Part shown: positions 54,948-63,463 of the stretch, in pieces | How the letters are laid out: the number at the start of each line of letters is the position of its first letter | Numbering within the stretch: the stretch's first letter is position 1 | NCBI RefSeq assembly: GCF_003173755.1 | Contig: NZ_CP029553.1 | Coordinates: 521,001 to 585,000 of the forward strand | Direction of reading: 5' to 3' | Length of the DNA stretch: 64,000 bases | Origin: Methylobacterium terrae | Lineage (GTDB): Bacteria > Pseudomonadota > Alphaproteobacteria > Rhizobiales > Beijerinckiaceae | Translations under genes and position numbers: made by a program | The notes under the pieces: generated by a model | Told to the model about the DNA's origin: nothing | Databases searched by the model: none | The model's input: only the letters and a program-made list of their open reading frames with translations

Positions 54948-57281
54948 TCAATTGTGGTCGACGACCTTGCCGGTGAGCTGGACCTGCTCGGAACCATCGA
55001 CGTAGACGGTCACGCCCTTGAGCAGGATGGTGCCGTCCTTCTTCATCAGCAGCGAGGCCTGGCCGACCTGGACCAGCAACTCCTCCCCGACCACGACCTT
55101 CTTGGCCTTGCCGACGTTCTCGATCGCGGTCTGGCCGACATTGACCACCTTCGACTGACCGACCTGCTCGGTCGACGCGATCCCGGTGCTGTCGTGGCGC
55201 ATGTTCGAGACCATCGTGTTCATCACGCCGCCCAAGCCCCCCATCATCTGCTGCACCATCCCGGCGACCTGCGAGCCGCCCCCCGCCATCCCCGCCCCGC
55301 CGCCGGTGCGCAGGCTCTGCACGCTCGCGTCGTTCACCGCGCCCCGCGCCGCATCGACGCCCGCGCCGAGAAGGCCCCCGACCCCGCCGCCGCCGATCAG
55401 CCCGGCAAGGCTCGCCGCCGTCCCGGCCAGGGCCGCCGCATCGACGCCCGGCGGCAGCGCCCCACCGGCCTCAGCCCCCGCCGGCGCCGGGTCGCCCCCG
55501 CCGCCCGAGCCCGCCGTGCTCGCCGCCTGCATGGCGACCTGCATCGCCTGGCCCAGCAGACCCGCCGTCTGCCCCGACAGACCCGCCATCGCAGCGCCCA
55601 GCGCCGCCGTCGCCACGCCCCCCACCGCCCCCACGGTGAGCGAGCGCGACCCACCGATCGCCTGGTTCTGGTTGTTCCCGACCTCGAACGAGTGGTTCGC
55701 CCCCACGCTCCCGACCTGGTTGGCGTCCACCCGCGCCGTCGCGTCGTTCAGAACCTTCGTCGTCATGTCCTTCTGGGCGTGGGTGAACAGGTTCTCGGAC
55801 CCCGCCACGTCCTCCATCGAGATCTCGTTGTAGCCCCGCCCCTTGTAGGTGTTGGACCGGACCACGAGCTTGGTCTTGTGCGCCGGCAGCGCGTAGGGCA
55901 CCGGGTTGTTCGGGTTGGGCGCGATCCCGACCACGATCGGCCGGTCCGGATCGCCCTCCTGGTAGGCCACCAGCGCCTCCATCCCGACCCTGGGGATGAT
56001 CTGCTGGCCCCAGCTCGTCCCGCCCCAGGACTGCGTCACCCGAACCCAACCGGTATCCGTCCCGTCGCCCCGGGCGCGCCGGTCCCACAGATGCGTGAGC
56101 TTGACCCGTCCGAACGCGTCGGTGTGGATCTCCTCGCCCGGCGGTCCCGCGATCCGGGCGATCTGCAAGCCGTCGATGCGCGGGCGCGGCACCGCGCGGT
56201 GCGGCGTCGCCGGGCGGTCGGCCGGCAGGGTGGTGAACGCGTTCTCGTAGTGCGGCGTGCCCGCCCCGCTCTCGTAGGTCGGGTCCTCGGCCCGGTGCAG
56301 GATCTGCGTCACTACCTGCGCCGGGTAGACGTGGCGCGGGTGGGCCACCTCGTAGGGGGTGAAGCGCGAGCCCGCCGCGAGCGTGCGCACGCTGGAGCGG
56401 CCCTCGATGCGGTCGAAGCCGGTCTCGGTCGCCTGGATGCGCAGGCGCGTGGCGCGCTCGCCGGCCTCGCGGGTCAGCGCCCTTGCCGGATACTCGTAGA
56501 GTTCGTAAGCCGTGTTCTCGGGAACGCGGTTGATCGACGGTGTATCGGCAACCAGATCGAGATTTGGCGTTAGAAACTCGTAATCCTTACCGGCTCGTCT
56601 TCCTGGGGTGAACGAGAGCTGCCGGCGCCAGTCGTGGATGTGCTCGGCATCCGACGAGCCGAAGGCGAGACGGACCCGGGTCTCGGTCCCGCCGTCATAG
56701 GCCGAGGGATGGTCGCCGACGACGAGCGTGTGCTTGCCGCGCTCATGCCGGAACCACAGGAACAGGCCCTCGTCTTCGAGGCGGCGCAGCAGATAGGCGA
56801 GATCGGTCTCGTTCCACTGCACGACATAGTCCCGCTTCTGCGGCGGGCGGGTGACGCCGGCAAGGTTGTAGTCGCGGATGCGGTGCTCGGCACACAGCGT
56901 CTCCAGCACCTCGAGCGTCGATTGGGTCAGGAAGATGCGGCAGTCGCTGCGCTGGCTCATCAGCCACAGCCGCGGGCGCAAGGTCAGCGCGTACTGGCGC
57001 GCGCCTCTCGTGACGATCGGCCCCTCGTGCAGCTCGGTGACGAGCCCGTTCCAGACCCGCTGCGAGCCGTCGGCCAGCGTGAGGGAGAGGTCGGCGGCGG
57101 TGCCGACGATCTCGTCGGGGCGGACCTCGTCGCGTTGCGCGCGGACGCGGGCCTGGATGGTGAAGAGGCGGTTGAGGCCCTCCTCGACCTCGAGGCGTTC
57201 GAGGAGCAGGGCGTCGGGTCCGAGCACGGTGTCGATCGCCATCAGGCGCCCGGCCTGGGTGTAGCGCACGTGCTCGCTCAT
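54948..57281 (-). CDS. vgrG: Type VI secretion tip protein VgrG
   Basis: This 777-residue spike protein has the gp27-like N-terminal domain (LERLEVEEGLNRLFTIQARV), the gp5-like OB fold (TDAFGRVKLTHLWDRRARGD, SWGGTSWGQQIIPRVGMEAL) and a beta-helix tail. Residues about 535-675 form an unusual Gly/Ala/Met-rich segment (such as GGGGVGGLLGAGVDAARG and QQMMGGLGGVMNTMVS) inserted before the last TSTEQVGQSK-type repeats, ending GSEQVQLTGKVVDHN. No extra enzymatic domain is evident. ATG 57281 was chosen as the normal family start. No T6SS structural gene (tssB, tssC, clpV) is in the window, so this is a cargo module separate from the main cluster. Confidence 0.92.
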   Translation of the reverse strand: MSEHVRYTQAGRLMAIDTVLGPDALLLERLEVEEGLNRLFTIQARVRAQRDEVRPDEIVGTAADLSLTLADGSQRVWNGLVTELHEGPIVTRGARQYALTLRPRLWLMSQRSDCRIFLTQSTLEVLETLCAEHRIRDYNLAGVTRPPQKRDYVVQWNETDLAYLLRRLEDEGLFLWFRHERGKHTLVVGDHPSAYDGGTETRVRLAFGSSDAEHIHDWRRQLSFTPGRRAGKDYEFLTPNLDLVADTPSINRVPENTAYELYEYPARALTREAGERATRLRIQATETGFDRIEGRSSVRTLAAGSRFTPYEVAHPRHVYPAQVVTQILHRAEDPTYESGAGTPHYENAFTTLPADRPATPHRAVPRPRIDGLQIARIAGPPGEEIHTDAFGRVKLTHLWDRRARGDGTDTGWVRVTQSWGGTSWGQQIIPRVGMEALVAYQEGDPDRPIVVGIAPNPNNPVPYALPAHKTKLVVRSNTYKGRGYNEISMEDVAGSENLFTHAQKDMTTKVLNDATARVDANQVGSVGANHSFEVGNNQNQAIGGSRSLTVGAVGGVATAALGAAMAGLSGQTAGLLGQAMQVAMQAASTAGSGGGGDPAPAGAEAGGALPPGVDAAALAGTAASLAGLIGGGGVGGLLGAGVDAARGAVNDASVQSLRTGGGAGMAGGGSQVAGMVQQMMGGLGGVMNTMVSNMRHDSTGIASTEQVGQSKVVNVGQTAIENVGKAKKVVVGEELLVQVGQASLLMKKDGTILLKGVTVYVDGSEQVQLTGKVVDHN

Positions 57282-57962
57282 CGCCTGCCCTGCCGTAGAA
57301 GTCCATGGAGTATTCCATAGTCTATGGCGCGACACTCGAACGATCAACCCGGCGAAGCGCGGTGAGTGCAGGCACGATCCATCCGGCATGACGCTGAAGT
57401 GTCAGGATGTCGGATCGTATAGCCGGCGCATGTCAAGCGCGAACACAGCACGTGTCGGGCGGATGGCACCCCGTCAGGCGTCGTCTGCCCGGACCGCCAG
57501 TGCCGAAGCGCATGATGAGGAGGAGGCGGGCCCGGCTGCATATGTCCGGCAACTGAGGGTGACGAGCCGCCAAGTTGCTTGCCGCGCTTCGTCCTGCTCC
57601 GATGTGCCGGGTTCCATACGCCCCCCTTATGCGAGGCAAGGAGGATCCGGAGAGGCGGCGCAGACGCCCTCCGGGGCGTCGAAGCCGCCGGCAACCCAGC
57701 GCCAGGCGGCCGGGCCGGGGTCAAGGCCCTTTGCGGCCTTGAGACCGGTTCGGGCGACTGGCCCGCCAAGTGACCTCGGCCGCCGATCACCGCACAATGC
57801 GTCAGCGACCGTAACCTGAAAGGCCGAAACCGCACAGCAGGTTCGGGAGCCGCCGCAGGCGGCGAGCAGGGCGCGGCCCGTAGGGGACGCTCTGCAAAAT
57901 TGAACGTACTAAAAATATCTCTCGCATCTTATATTTTGTCTTAATTTTATTGAGAGGAATCG
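57282..57962. other. Spacer between vgrG and cas3 remnant, no confident gene
   Basis: About 680 nt. The part next to vgrG holds a TTGACA (57436-57431, - strand), a possible -35 for vgrG with a poor -10. The middle has short hairpins (GACGCC.../...GGCGTC near 57666-57683; CAAGGCC/GGCCTTG near 57720-57739). The last 60 nt are AT-rich (57904-57958), the probable promoter of cas3. Open frames here have the composition of chance ORFs and are not annotated. Confidence 0.45.
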
Positions 57963-59982
57963 TTGATTAAAAATCACGCTCGGGCCAAGCATCACGGTGA
58001 AGACGTCGCGGCTACCCTGCACGCCGTGCTGACGCAGACCGCCTATCGAGGCAGGGTCGAGGGCCTCGCCGGACGCGCCTTGTCCGATCAAGACGTCGAG
58101 CGATTGTGCGTACTCGCCTTTCTGCACAATCTTGGCAAAGCCAATAGCGGCTTCTGGCGGCACCAATTTCCTAAGATGCCGTGTATTGGGCAGACCGAGG
58201 TCTTCGGCGCCCCATTTCACCACAGCGTACCGCTCCGTAACCAAGCCGTGGTGCGGGAGCTGAGCGCTCTTATGGCGGCTTGGGGAGCAGCCGAACATCT
58301 CACGGCCGTCATGGCTCATCACGGCCGTCCGCTCACGAGTTTCAACACAGCAGGCGCCATGAGCGGATCCAGCACCAGAGAGACACGGCGTGATGCCAGT
58401 TGGTGGCGCCCGATCGACGGCTACGATCCGCTCGCCGAGTTGGCACGGCTCCTCTCCGCCGCCCGCCTGCGCTTCCCGCTCGCTTTCGTGGAGGGCCCGC
58501 CGCTGCCCGATGCCCGCGTTTCGTGGCATTGCTCGCCGGCCTCACGACCTTGGCCGACTGGCTCGGTTCGGACACGGCGAACTTTCCCCTCGTGACGCCG
58601 TCCGGGCTGTCGCGATCGCAGTTTGCGGCGCAGCAAGCAGCTCTGGGCGTCACTGTGCGGGGCCTCCGCCCGTTGTCACGCACAGCGCCCGACTCCTTCG
58701 CAGCGGCGTTCGGCTTTCCGTCCTACGAGGCCCAGGAGCAGGCCGCCGCCGCATGGCTCGGTGCCATCGCTGCCCTTGAGACCGAAACCGGTTCGGGCAA
58801 GACCGAGGCGGCCCTGTGGCGCCCTCGGGCTGATCGCCCGCGGCGAGGTCGACGGGCTGTACTTCGCTGTGCCGACCCGCGCCGCAGCGACGCAGCTGCA
58901 CGGGCGGATCAACCGCCACCTCGCCCGCATCTTCGGCGCCGATGCCCCTCGGGCGGTGCTCGCGGTGCCGGGCTACCTGCGCGCCGGCGACGAGGACGGG
59001 CAGCGGCTCGCGCCCTTCACGGTGCTGCGGCCCGACGAAGAGGACAACGACGCTAGGTGGGCGGCGGAGGCACCCAAGCACTACCTCGCCGCCCCCATCG
59101 CCGTCGGAACCATCGATCAAGCGCTGATGGCGGGTCTGCAGGTCAAGCACCCTCACCTGCGCGCCGCCGCTCTTTCGCGTTCGCTGCTCGTGGTGGATGA
59201 GGTCCATGCGTCGGACACGTTCCAGACCGAAATCCTGAAGACCGTCATCGGGAACCATGTTGCGGCCGGCGGTCGGGTGATGCTCCTCTCAGCCACCCTC
59301 GGCAGCGCGGCGCGCGCGGCCCTCCTCGGCCAGGAGGCGCCGAGTCTCGCGCTCGCCCTCGAGACGCCCTACCCGGCGCTCTCGGGCGCCGAGGCGGCTC
59401 CGGCGGAGGTCAAGACCGGCGGGCGGCGCAAGGAGATCGCGGTCAGGACCGCGCCACTGATCGCCCATCCGCGGGTAGATCGCCGTCCGGGCCCTCGCCG
59501 CCGCCCGCGCGGGCGCTGCGGTGTCGGTTATCCGCAACACGGTCGCCGACGCGGTGGCGGTGCAGCAGGCGCTCGAAGCCGAGGACGCCGGCAACCTGCC
59601 GTTCCGGGTCGGGGACGTCACGACCCTGCATCACGGTCGCTTCGCCGCCGAGGATCGGCGTCTCCTCGACACAGAGATCGAAGCGGTGTTCGGCAAGGTG
59701 GACGACGATCAGGCCCCGAGGAGCGTCGCGGCCGCGAGCGCCGGCCGATCGTCGCGTTCGGGACGACGACGCTCGAGATGAGCCTGGATCTGGATGCGGA
59801 CCTCCTGATCACCGATCTCGCGCCGATGGATGTGCTGCTCCAGCGCTTCGGCCGCCTGCATCGGCACCGGCGCGACCGACCGGCCGGCTTCGAGACGTCG
59901 CGGGCCATCGCGCTGGTCCCGGAGGCACGCGATCCTCCGCCCCGGCTTGAACGCGCCCGGCACGGGCTGGGGCTGCGCAGCT
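57963..59982 (+). pseudogene. cas3: cas3 pseudogene (HD nuclease-helicase of a type I CRISPR system)
   Basis: The TTG at 57963, with AGAGGA upstream, starts an HD domain: HHGEDVAATLH, then LAFLHNLGKANSGFW at residues 51-65. The catalytic HD reads HN here (AAT at 58128-58130). Other domain histidines (PFHHS, AHHGRP) remain. Helicase motifs follow in changing frames: Walker A ETGSGKTEAAL, Walker B/DExH LLVVDEVHASD, LLSATLGS, and motif VI DVLLQRFGRLHRHRRD. The frame shifts near 58520, 58815, 59470 (where a TAG stands at 59476-59478 in the new frame) and 59710-59740. The end of the gene, past HGLGL (~59980), is missing and joined to an ABC gene. Type I is certain; the subtype is not. No other cas gene or array is present, so it is a lone dead remnant. 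Confidence 0.9.
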
Positions 59983-60154
59983 GCGCTTCGCCACGATGCC
60001 GAACTACCCGGTCACCAACCGGAAGGCGGTCTATCCGGACGCCCTCAAGCGCCGCGTCACGCCCTGGCAGCAGGCCCACTTCCCGCCCTACGAGGAGATC
60101 GCCAAGGTCCGCTCGTGCTGGGTCGACCGCTGGAACCGCGAGATCCGGGGCTGA
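59983..60154 (+). pseudogene. ABC solute-binding protein, C-terminal fragment
   Basis: The frame from ~59985 to the TGA at 60152-60154 reads LRFATMPNYPVTNRKAVYPD and ends FPPYEEIAKVRSCWVDRWNREIRG-like (final WVDRWNREIRG). This is the typical tail of a spermidine/putrescine-type binding protein. Its first ~300 residues are absent, replaced by the cas3 remnant, so a deletion or recombination joined the two genes. Confidence 0.75.
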
Positions 60155-60155
60155 G

Positions 60156-60480
60156 ATGGCGACGACGGCGGCACCACGGCCGGTCCTGACCGGACGCCCC
60201 TCCCATCGGTCAGCCTTTCCTGGCCCTGCCGGCGGTGCTGTTCCTGATCGCCTTCTTCGTGCTGCCGCTCCTCGACAACGGCCTGCGCAGCGTCGTGCCG
60301 GCGGAGGGCCAGAGCCTGACGGCGGCGCGCTACGTCCCAGGCCCTGACCGACCCGTTCCACCTCGACAGCATCCTCCAGACCGTCCTGCTCTCCGGCATC
60401 GTGACGCTGATCTGCGTGCTCATCGGCTACCCGGTCGCCTACTACCTCGTGTGCCTGATCCTGCAACTGCGCCTCGTGCG
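60156..60480 (+). pseudogene. ABC permease (PotB-like), frameshifted and truncated
   Basis: An ATG at 60156 follows the binding-protein stop by 1 nt, as in an intact operon. The permease sequence appears in pieces: LPAVLFLIAFFVLPLLDNGL in one frame, then, after a shift near 60336, LDSILQTVLLSGIVTLICVL and IGYPVAYYLV. A first shift lies near 60210. The C-terminal two thirds, including the EAA loop, are absent before the next permease starts at 60493. Confidence 0.78.
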
Positions 60481-60492
60481 CCGGAGCGGCGC

Positions 60493-61293
60493 ATGGTGCA
60501 GGCCCGGCTCGGACGTTTCCTGCTCGGCGGCTTCGTCGTCCTGTTCTTCGCCTTCCTGATCCTGCCGATCGCGGTCGTGGTCGTCGGCTCGTTCACGCAG
60601 GCGAGCTTCATCACCTTCCCGATCCCGGGCTGGTCGCTGCGCTGGTTCCAGCGCATCCTCGACTACCCGCCCTACCTCGCCGCGATCCGGGTGAGCCTCG
60701 CCGTCGCGGTGGGCGCGACGCTCCTGTCGTGCCTTGTCGGCATCCCGGCGGCGCTCGCGCTCGCCCGCTCGTCCTCGGCGCTCGCGGGCGCCACGATGGT
60801 CTACTTGCTCTCGCCTCTCTCGATGCCGATGATCAGGATCGGCTTCTCCGCCCTGTTCTTCCTGTCGCGGATCGGGGTCGGGGTCTCGTTCACGGCCCTG
60901 CTCATCGCCCATACGGTCGTCTGCCTTCCCGACGTCCTGCGCACGGTGGCGGCGACCTGTCGCGGCACCGGCCGCAGCCTCGAGGAGGCAGCGGCGCTCC
61001 TCGGTGCCAACCCGTTCCAGGTTTTCTGGCACGTGGTCCTGCCGCTGATCAGGCCGGGCATCGCGGCGGGCCCACTGTTCTCGTTCCTGGTGTCGTTCGA
61101 CAACCTGCCGATCTCCTACTTCTTCGGCAGCCCGGAGACGCTCACCCTGCCGGTGGTGATGCTGAGCTACATGGAGCACCAGTTCGACCCCTCGATCGCG
61201 GCCCTGAGCACGCTCCAGCTCGTCCTGGCGGTCGTCGGCCTCCTCACCGTCGACCGCCTCTACGGGACCGACCGGATGACTGTCGCGGCCTGA
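60493..61293 (+). CDS. ABC transporter permease (PotC-like), intact
   Basis: This 266-residue permease has about six membrane segments (FLLGGFVVLFFAFLILPIAV first) and the EAA loop LEEAAALLGANPFQVFWHVV. It is intact although its partner genes are broken and no ATPase gene is near. It may be a last surviving gene of a decayed transporter, and need not be functional. ATG 60493 gives normal PotC length. Confidence 0.8.
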   Translation: MVQARLGRFLLGGFVVLFFAFLILPIAVVVVGSFTQASFITFPIPGWSLRWFQRILDYPPYLAAIRVSLAVAVGATLLSCLVGIPAALALARSSSALAGATMVYLLSPLSMPMIRIGFSALFFLSRIGVGVSFTALLIAHTVVCLPDVLRTVAATCRGTGRSLEEAAALLGANPFQVFWHVVLPLIRPGIAAGPLFSFLVSFDNLPISYFFGSPETLTLPVVMLSYMEHQFDPSIAALSTLQLVLAVVGLLTVDRLYGTDRMTVAA

Positions 61294-61521
61294 CGCCACG
61301 ATCGGTGCTCGGACCGGCGCGCCGAAGCGCATCTGGGGCGCGGCACACCAGCGGCACGCGGCGTCGACCGCACCGCACGCCGTCCGCATCCGAAGCGCGA
61401 TCCCGGCGTCCCAACGGCCCGGCCTTGCCTCCCCCGGCGCACCCGACACGATTCGCCCCGGTGACCTTTGCCGCAGGAGCCTTCCCGGGTCCCCTTGAGC
61501 GGATTGGCGTGCCGTTCCCTG

Positions 61522-61550
61522 TTGCGCTCCGGGCCGAGCCGGGCTACAGA
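61522..61550 (+). promoter_or_regulatory. Candidate promoter of tRNA-Arg
   Basis: TTGCGC (61522-61527) and TACAGA (61545-61550) are separated by 17 nt; the expected start is ~7 nt before the mature tRNA. Nothing else is evident in 61294-61521. Confidence 0.6.
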
Positions 61551-61563
61551 GGCTTCGCGGTCA

Positions 61564-61640
61564 GCACCCGTAGCTCAGCTGGATAGAGCGTTGCCCTCCG
61601 AAGGCAAAGGTCACACGTTCGAATCGTGTCGGGTGCGCCA
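61564..61640 (+). tRNA. tRNA-Arg(CCG)
   Basis: The 77-nt gene has acceptor arms GCACCCG (61564-61570) and CGGGTGC (61630-61636), discriminator G and encoded CCA (61638-61640). The D arm has AGCTCAGCTGGATAGAGC. The anticodon stem TTGCC/GGCAA carries loop CTCCGAA, anticodon CCG (codon CGG, Arg). The T arm is ACACG-TTCGAAT-CGTGT. It lies between decayed genes on the left and an IS-rich stretch on the right. Confidence 0.95.
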
Positions 61641-62039
61641 ACAATTTATCTCGTGACACACAATCTGAAACTGATGCCACCAAGGTGGAATATGTTTCAA
61701 AATATGTGGCGCGAAGGTGTAACACAAACGCATTATTGGCGGCGCAAGACGCCGATGAATAATCGGGCGGCTATTGCCCTTCGATCGCGTGTTATATCGG
61801 TGTAATTGTGCATTAAATCTGCACTTTTGCTAACCAGATCCCTCTATATCCAGGCGCGTAGATAGCCGCTGTTCATCCATGAGGGTGTAACGGCGACCAA
61901 GAGATTTTGACTCATTCCGCCAGCAGGCGAGTGCGTCGCCTGGGTTGCTGTCCGCCGGACGCTGACGGCACTTTATAATCTTGGCGTGGCACGTCCGCGC
62001 AACGCCCCCGCCTCTCCTGAAAAATCACTGGTCGACACA
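61641..62039. other. Low-GC stretch after the tRNA, no gene seen
   Basis: About 400 nt with clearly lower GC than the rest (for example 61790-61850). It contains a GGCGGC...GCCG-type imperfect hairpin near 61739-61755. No reading frame has protein-like content. Its composition fits imported DNA next to a tRNA, but no direct repeat of the tRNA 3' end was found in the window. Confidence 0.45.
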
Positions 62040-62330
62040 ATGCGCAGTTCGGCGACCCGCAGTCATACCTGACGGGCCCATCGGCGTCCTCCTGCGCGAA
62101 GGCGGTGGCGATGAAGACCGAGACGACGCGCCGGCCCGAGCGGCCGGCATGGGCCGGGACGTTGCGCATGACATACCCCCAGCGCCGCGGCCAGAAGACG
62201 GCCATGACCTTGGCGACTGAGGGCTTGCGCCCCTCATGAGCGTCTGTGACCGCCAGCTTCACCCCGCATAGGCCTCATCAGACAGCTTACCCGGGATCGC
62301 GGTCCAGAAGGTCTCGGCCTCGGACCGATA
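62040..62330 (-). pseudogene. IS256-family transposase remnant
   Basis: On the - strand the stretch EAETFWTAIP (near 62320-62295), then, in a shifted frame, VKLAVTDAHEG and VMRNVPAHAGRSGRRVVS with FIATAFAQEDAD, matches the central part of IS256-type (Mutator-like) transposases. It includes the SDAHEG region around the second catalytic Asp. The ends of the gene are missing and at least one frameshift is present. It is a dead fragment. Confidence 0.78.
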
Positions 62331-62821
62331 TCGAGCCCCGGCAGTTCACGCCGGCCATCCGTATTAATGCCCACCGCCACGGTCGGCGAGGGCGCGCCAG
62401 GATGCCCGACGCGCCTACATTAGGGATCAGGTTACCGACACTGCTCACGAAGGCCTCGCTGGAATGCAAGACATTTTGTCCTCAAGCGCAAATGTGAGGC
62501 CGATTTTTCGATAGAGCATCTCACTCCTGAATAAATAGGCGACCTACTCACGCTGCCTGCATGCTCGTTGATCCGGACACGCCTTGCGGCTCTACTCAAA
62601 AGCCGACCTGCGGCTCTTTCTAGAGTATGTGTGACAGCGTTCGCGACCAGCGACTGCCACGATCTGGCAGACAAACCCAGCGATCACCAATCAGTGCCTC
62701 CCAGCGTTTCGAGCCGCTTGCTCCGTACCGTTCGTGCGGGACATTGCCGCAACAGTGTAAAATTTTTCCACTGCGCTACCGAATCGTAGCTTAAACATTC
62801 GCTAGAGAGGCAGGCTCTCGC
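62331..62821. other. Spacer without recognisable gene
   Basis: About 490 nt of mixed composition with scattered stops. A short - strand frame (62432-62674) ending in Arg-rich sequence has no recognisable domain and is not annotated. AGAGAGGCAGG lies before the gene at 62822. Confidence 0.4.
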
Positions 62822-63154
62822 ATGACGGGGGCACGTGTGAACGTTCAAGACGGTGTCTCGCTCGAGCACCTTCGCGAGTTCTGGCAGGAGGCCACGGATG
62901 GTGGATCGCTCGACAAGCACGATCCCAGAACGATCGTCGCCGCTTGCCGCCGTCTCGATCCGACAGTGGACGGCCGCCTTCGCGAACAGCTGCTCAACCA
63001 TCTTTGCGCGACGGCCCAGCGGATCCTCCGGCCACAGGTCAGCGCACGGCACGAGAACGGTGGTGAAGACGCTGTGCTCGAGGTGGTCGGAGCGATGGTG
63101 GTGTCTATCCTCGACCCCGACTCTGCGGACGGGATCGGTGACCTGCTCCCCTGA
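62822..63154 (+). CDS. Hypothetical protein, C-terminus probably cut by the IS
   Basis: This 110-residue frame starts at ATG 62822. It is helical and acidic: SLEHLREFWQEATDGGSLDK, LREQLLNHLCATAQRILRP, GEDAVLEVVGAMVVSILDPD. No family is assigned; its layout is that of a small regulatory or nucleic-acid-linked protein. The last codon before the TGA at 63152-63154 coincides with the probable left end of the IS3-family element, so the natural C-terminus may have been removed. Confidence 0.55.
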   Translation: MTGARVNVQDGVSLEHLREFWQEATDGGSLDKHDPRTIVAACRRLDPTVDGRLREQLLNHLCATAQRILRPQVSARHENGGEDAVLEVVGAMVVSILDPDSADGIGDLLP

Positions 63155-63199
63155 TTTCCTGCCATCCGTAAGTTGGGTCCATCGGGATGGAGATGGACC

Positions 63200-63463
63200 A
63201 TGCGCAAGAGCCGGTTTTGCGAGGAGCAAATCATCGCGGTGCTCCGCGAGCATGACGCGGGCGTGAAGACCGCCGATCTGTGCCGGAAGCACGGGATCAG
63301 CGATGCGACACTGTACAACTGGAAAGCCAAGTACGGCGGTCTGAAGGTGTCCGAGGCAGCGCGACTGCGCACCCTGGAGGATGAGAACCGGCGGCTGAAG
63401 AAGCTGCTGGCCGAGGCCGTGCTCGACAACGCGGCCCTGAAGGATTTGCTGGCAAAAAACTGA
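63200..63463 (+). CDS. IS3-family transposase OrfA
   Basis: This 87-residue protein has the OrfA helix-turn-helix (SRFCEEQIIAVLREHDAGVK, TADLCRKHGISDATLYNWK) and a leucine-zipper-like helix (LRTLEDENRRLKKLLAEAVL). It binds the IS ends. It ends at TGA 63461-63463, right after the slippery sequence that leads into OrfB. It is intact and of usual length. Confidence 0.92.
   Translation: MRKSRFCEEQIIAVLREHDAGVKTADLCRKHGISDATLYNWKAKYGGLKVSEAARLRTLEDENRRLKKLLAEAVLDNAALKDLLAKN
63454..63460 (+). promoter_or_regulatory. Programmed -1 frameshift site A AAA AAC
   Basis: The heptamer lies in the right phase (GCA AAA AAC TGA in OrfA); a -1 slip gives AAA AAA CTG and continues into OrfB, making the OrfAB transposase. 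A GC-rich stretch follows that could stimulate slippage. Confidence 0.8.

Noticed and set aside
57388..57819. + strand frame of 143 codons upstream of cas3
   Set aside because: Ser/Pro/Arg-rich composition, no ribosome site, no recognisable domain.
60235..60492. Longer start for the intact PotC-like permease
   Set aside because: The upstream part of this frame is the neighbouring broken permease and unrelated Pro/Arg-rich sequence; ATG 60493 gives the normal family start.
57282..61641. CRISPR array near the cas3 remnant
   Set aside because: No evenly spaced direct repeats were found on either side of cas3 or anywhere else in the window.
62432..62674. - strand frame of 80 codons between the IS remnants
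   Set aside because: No recognisable domain or ribosome site; composition compatible with chance.
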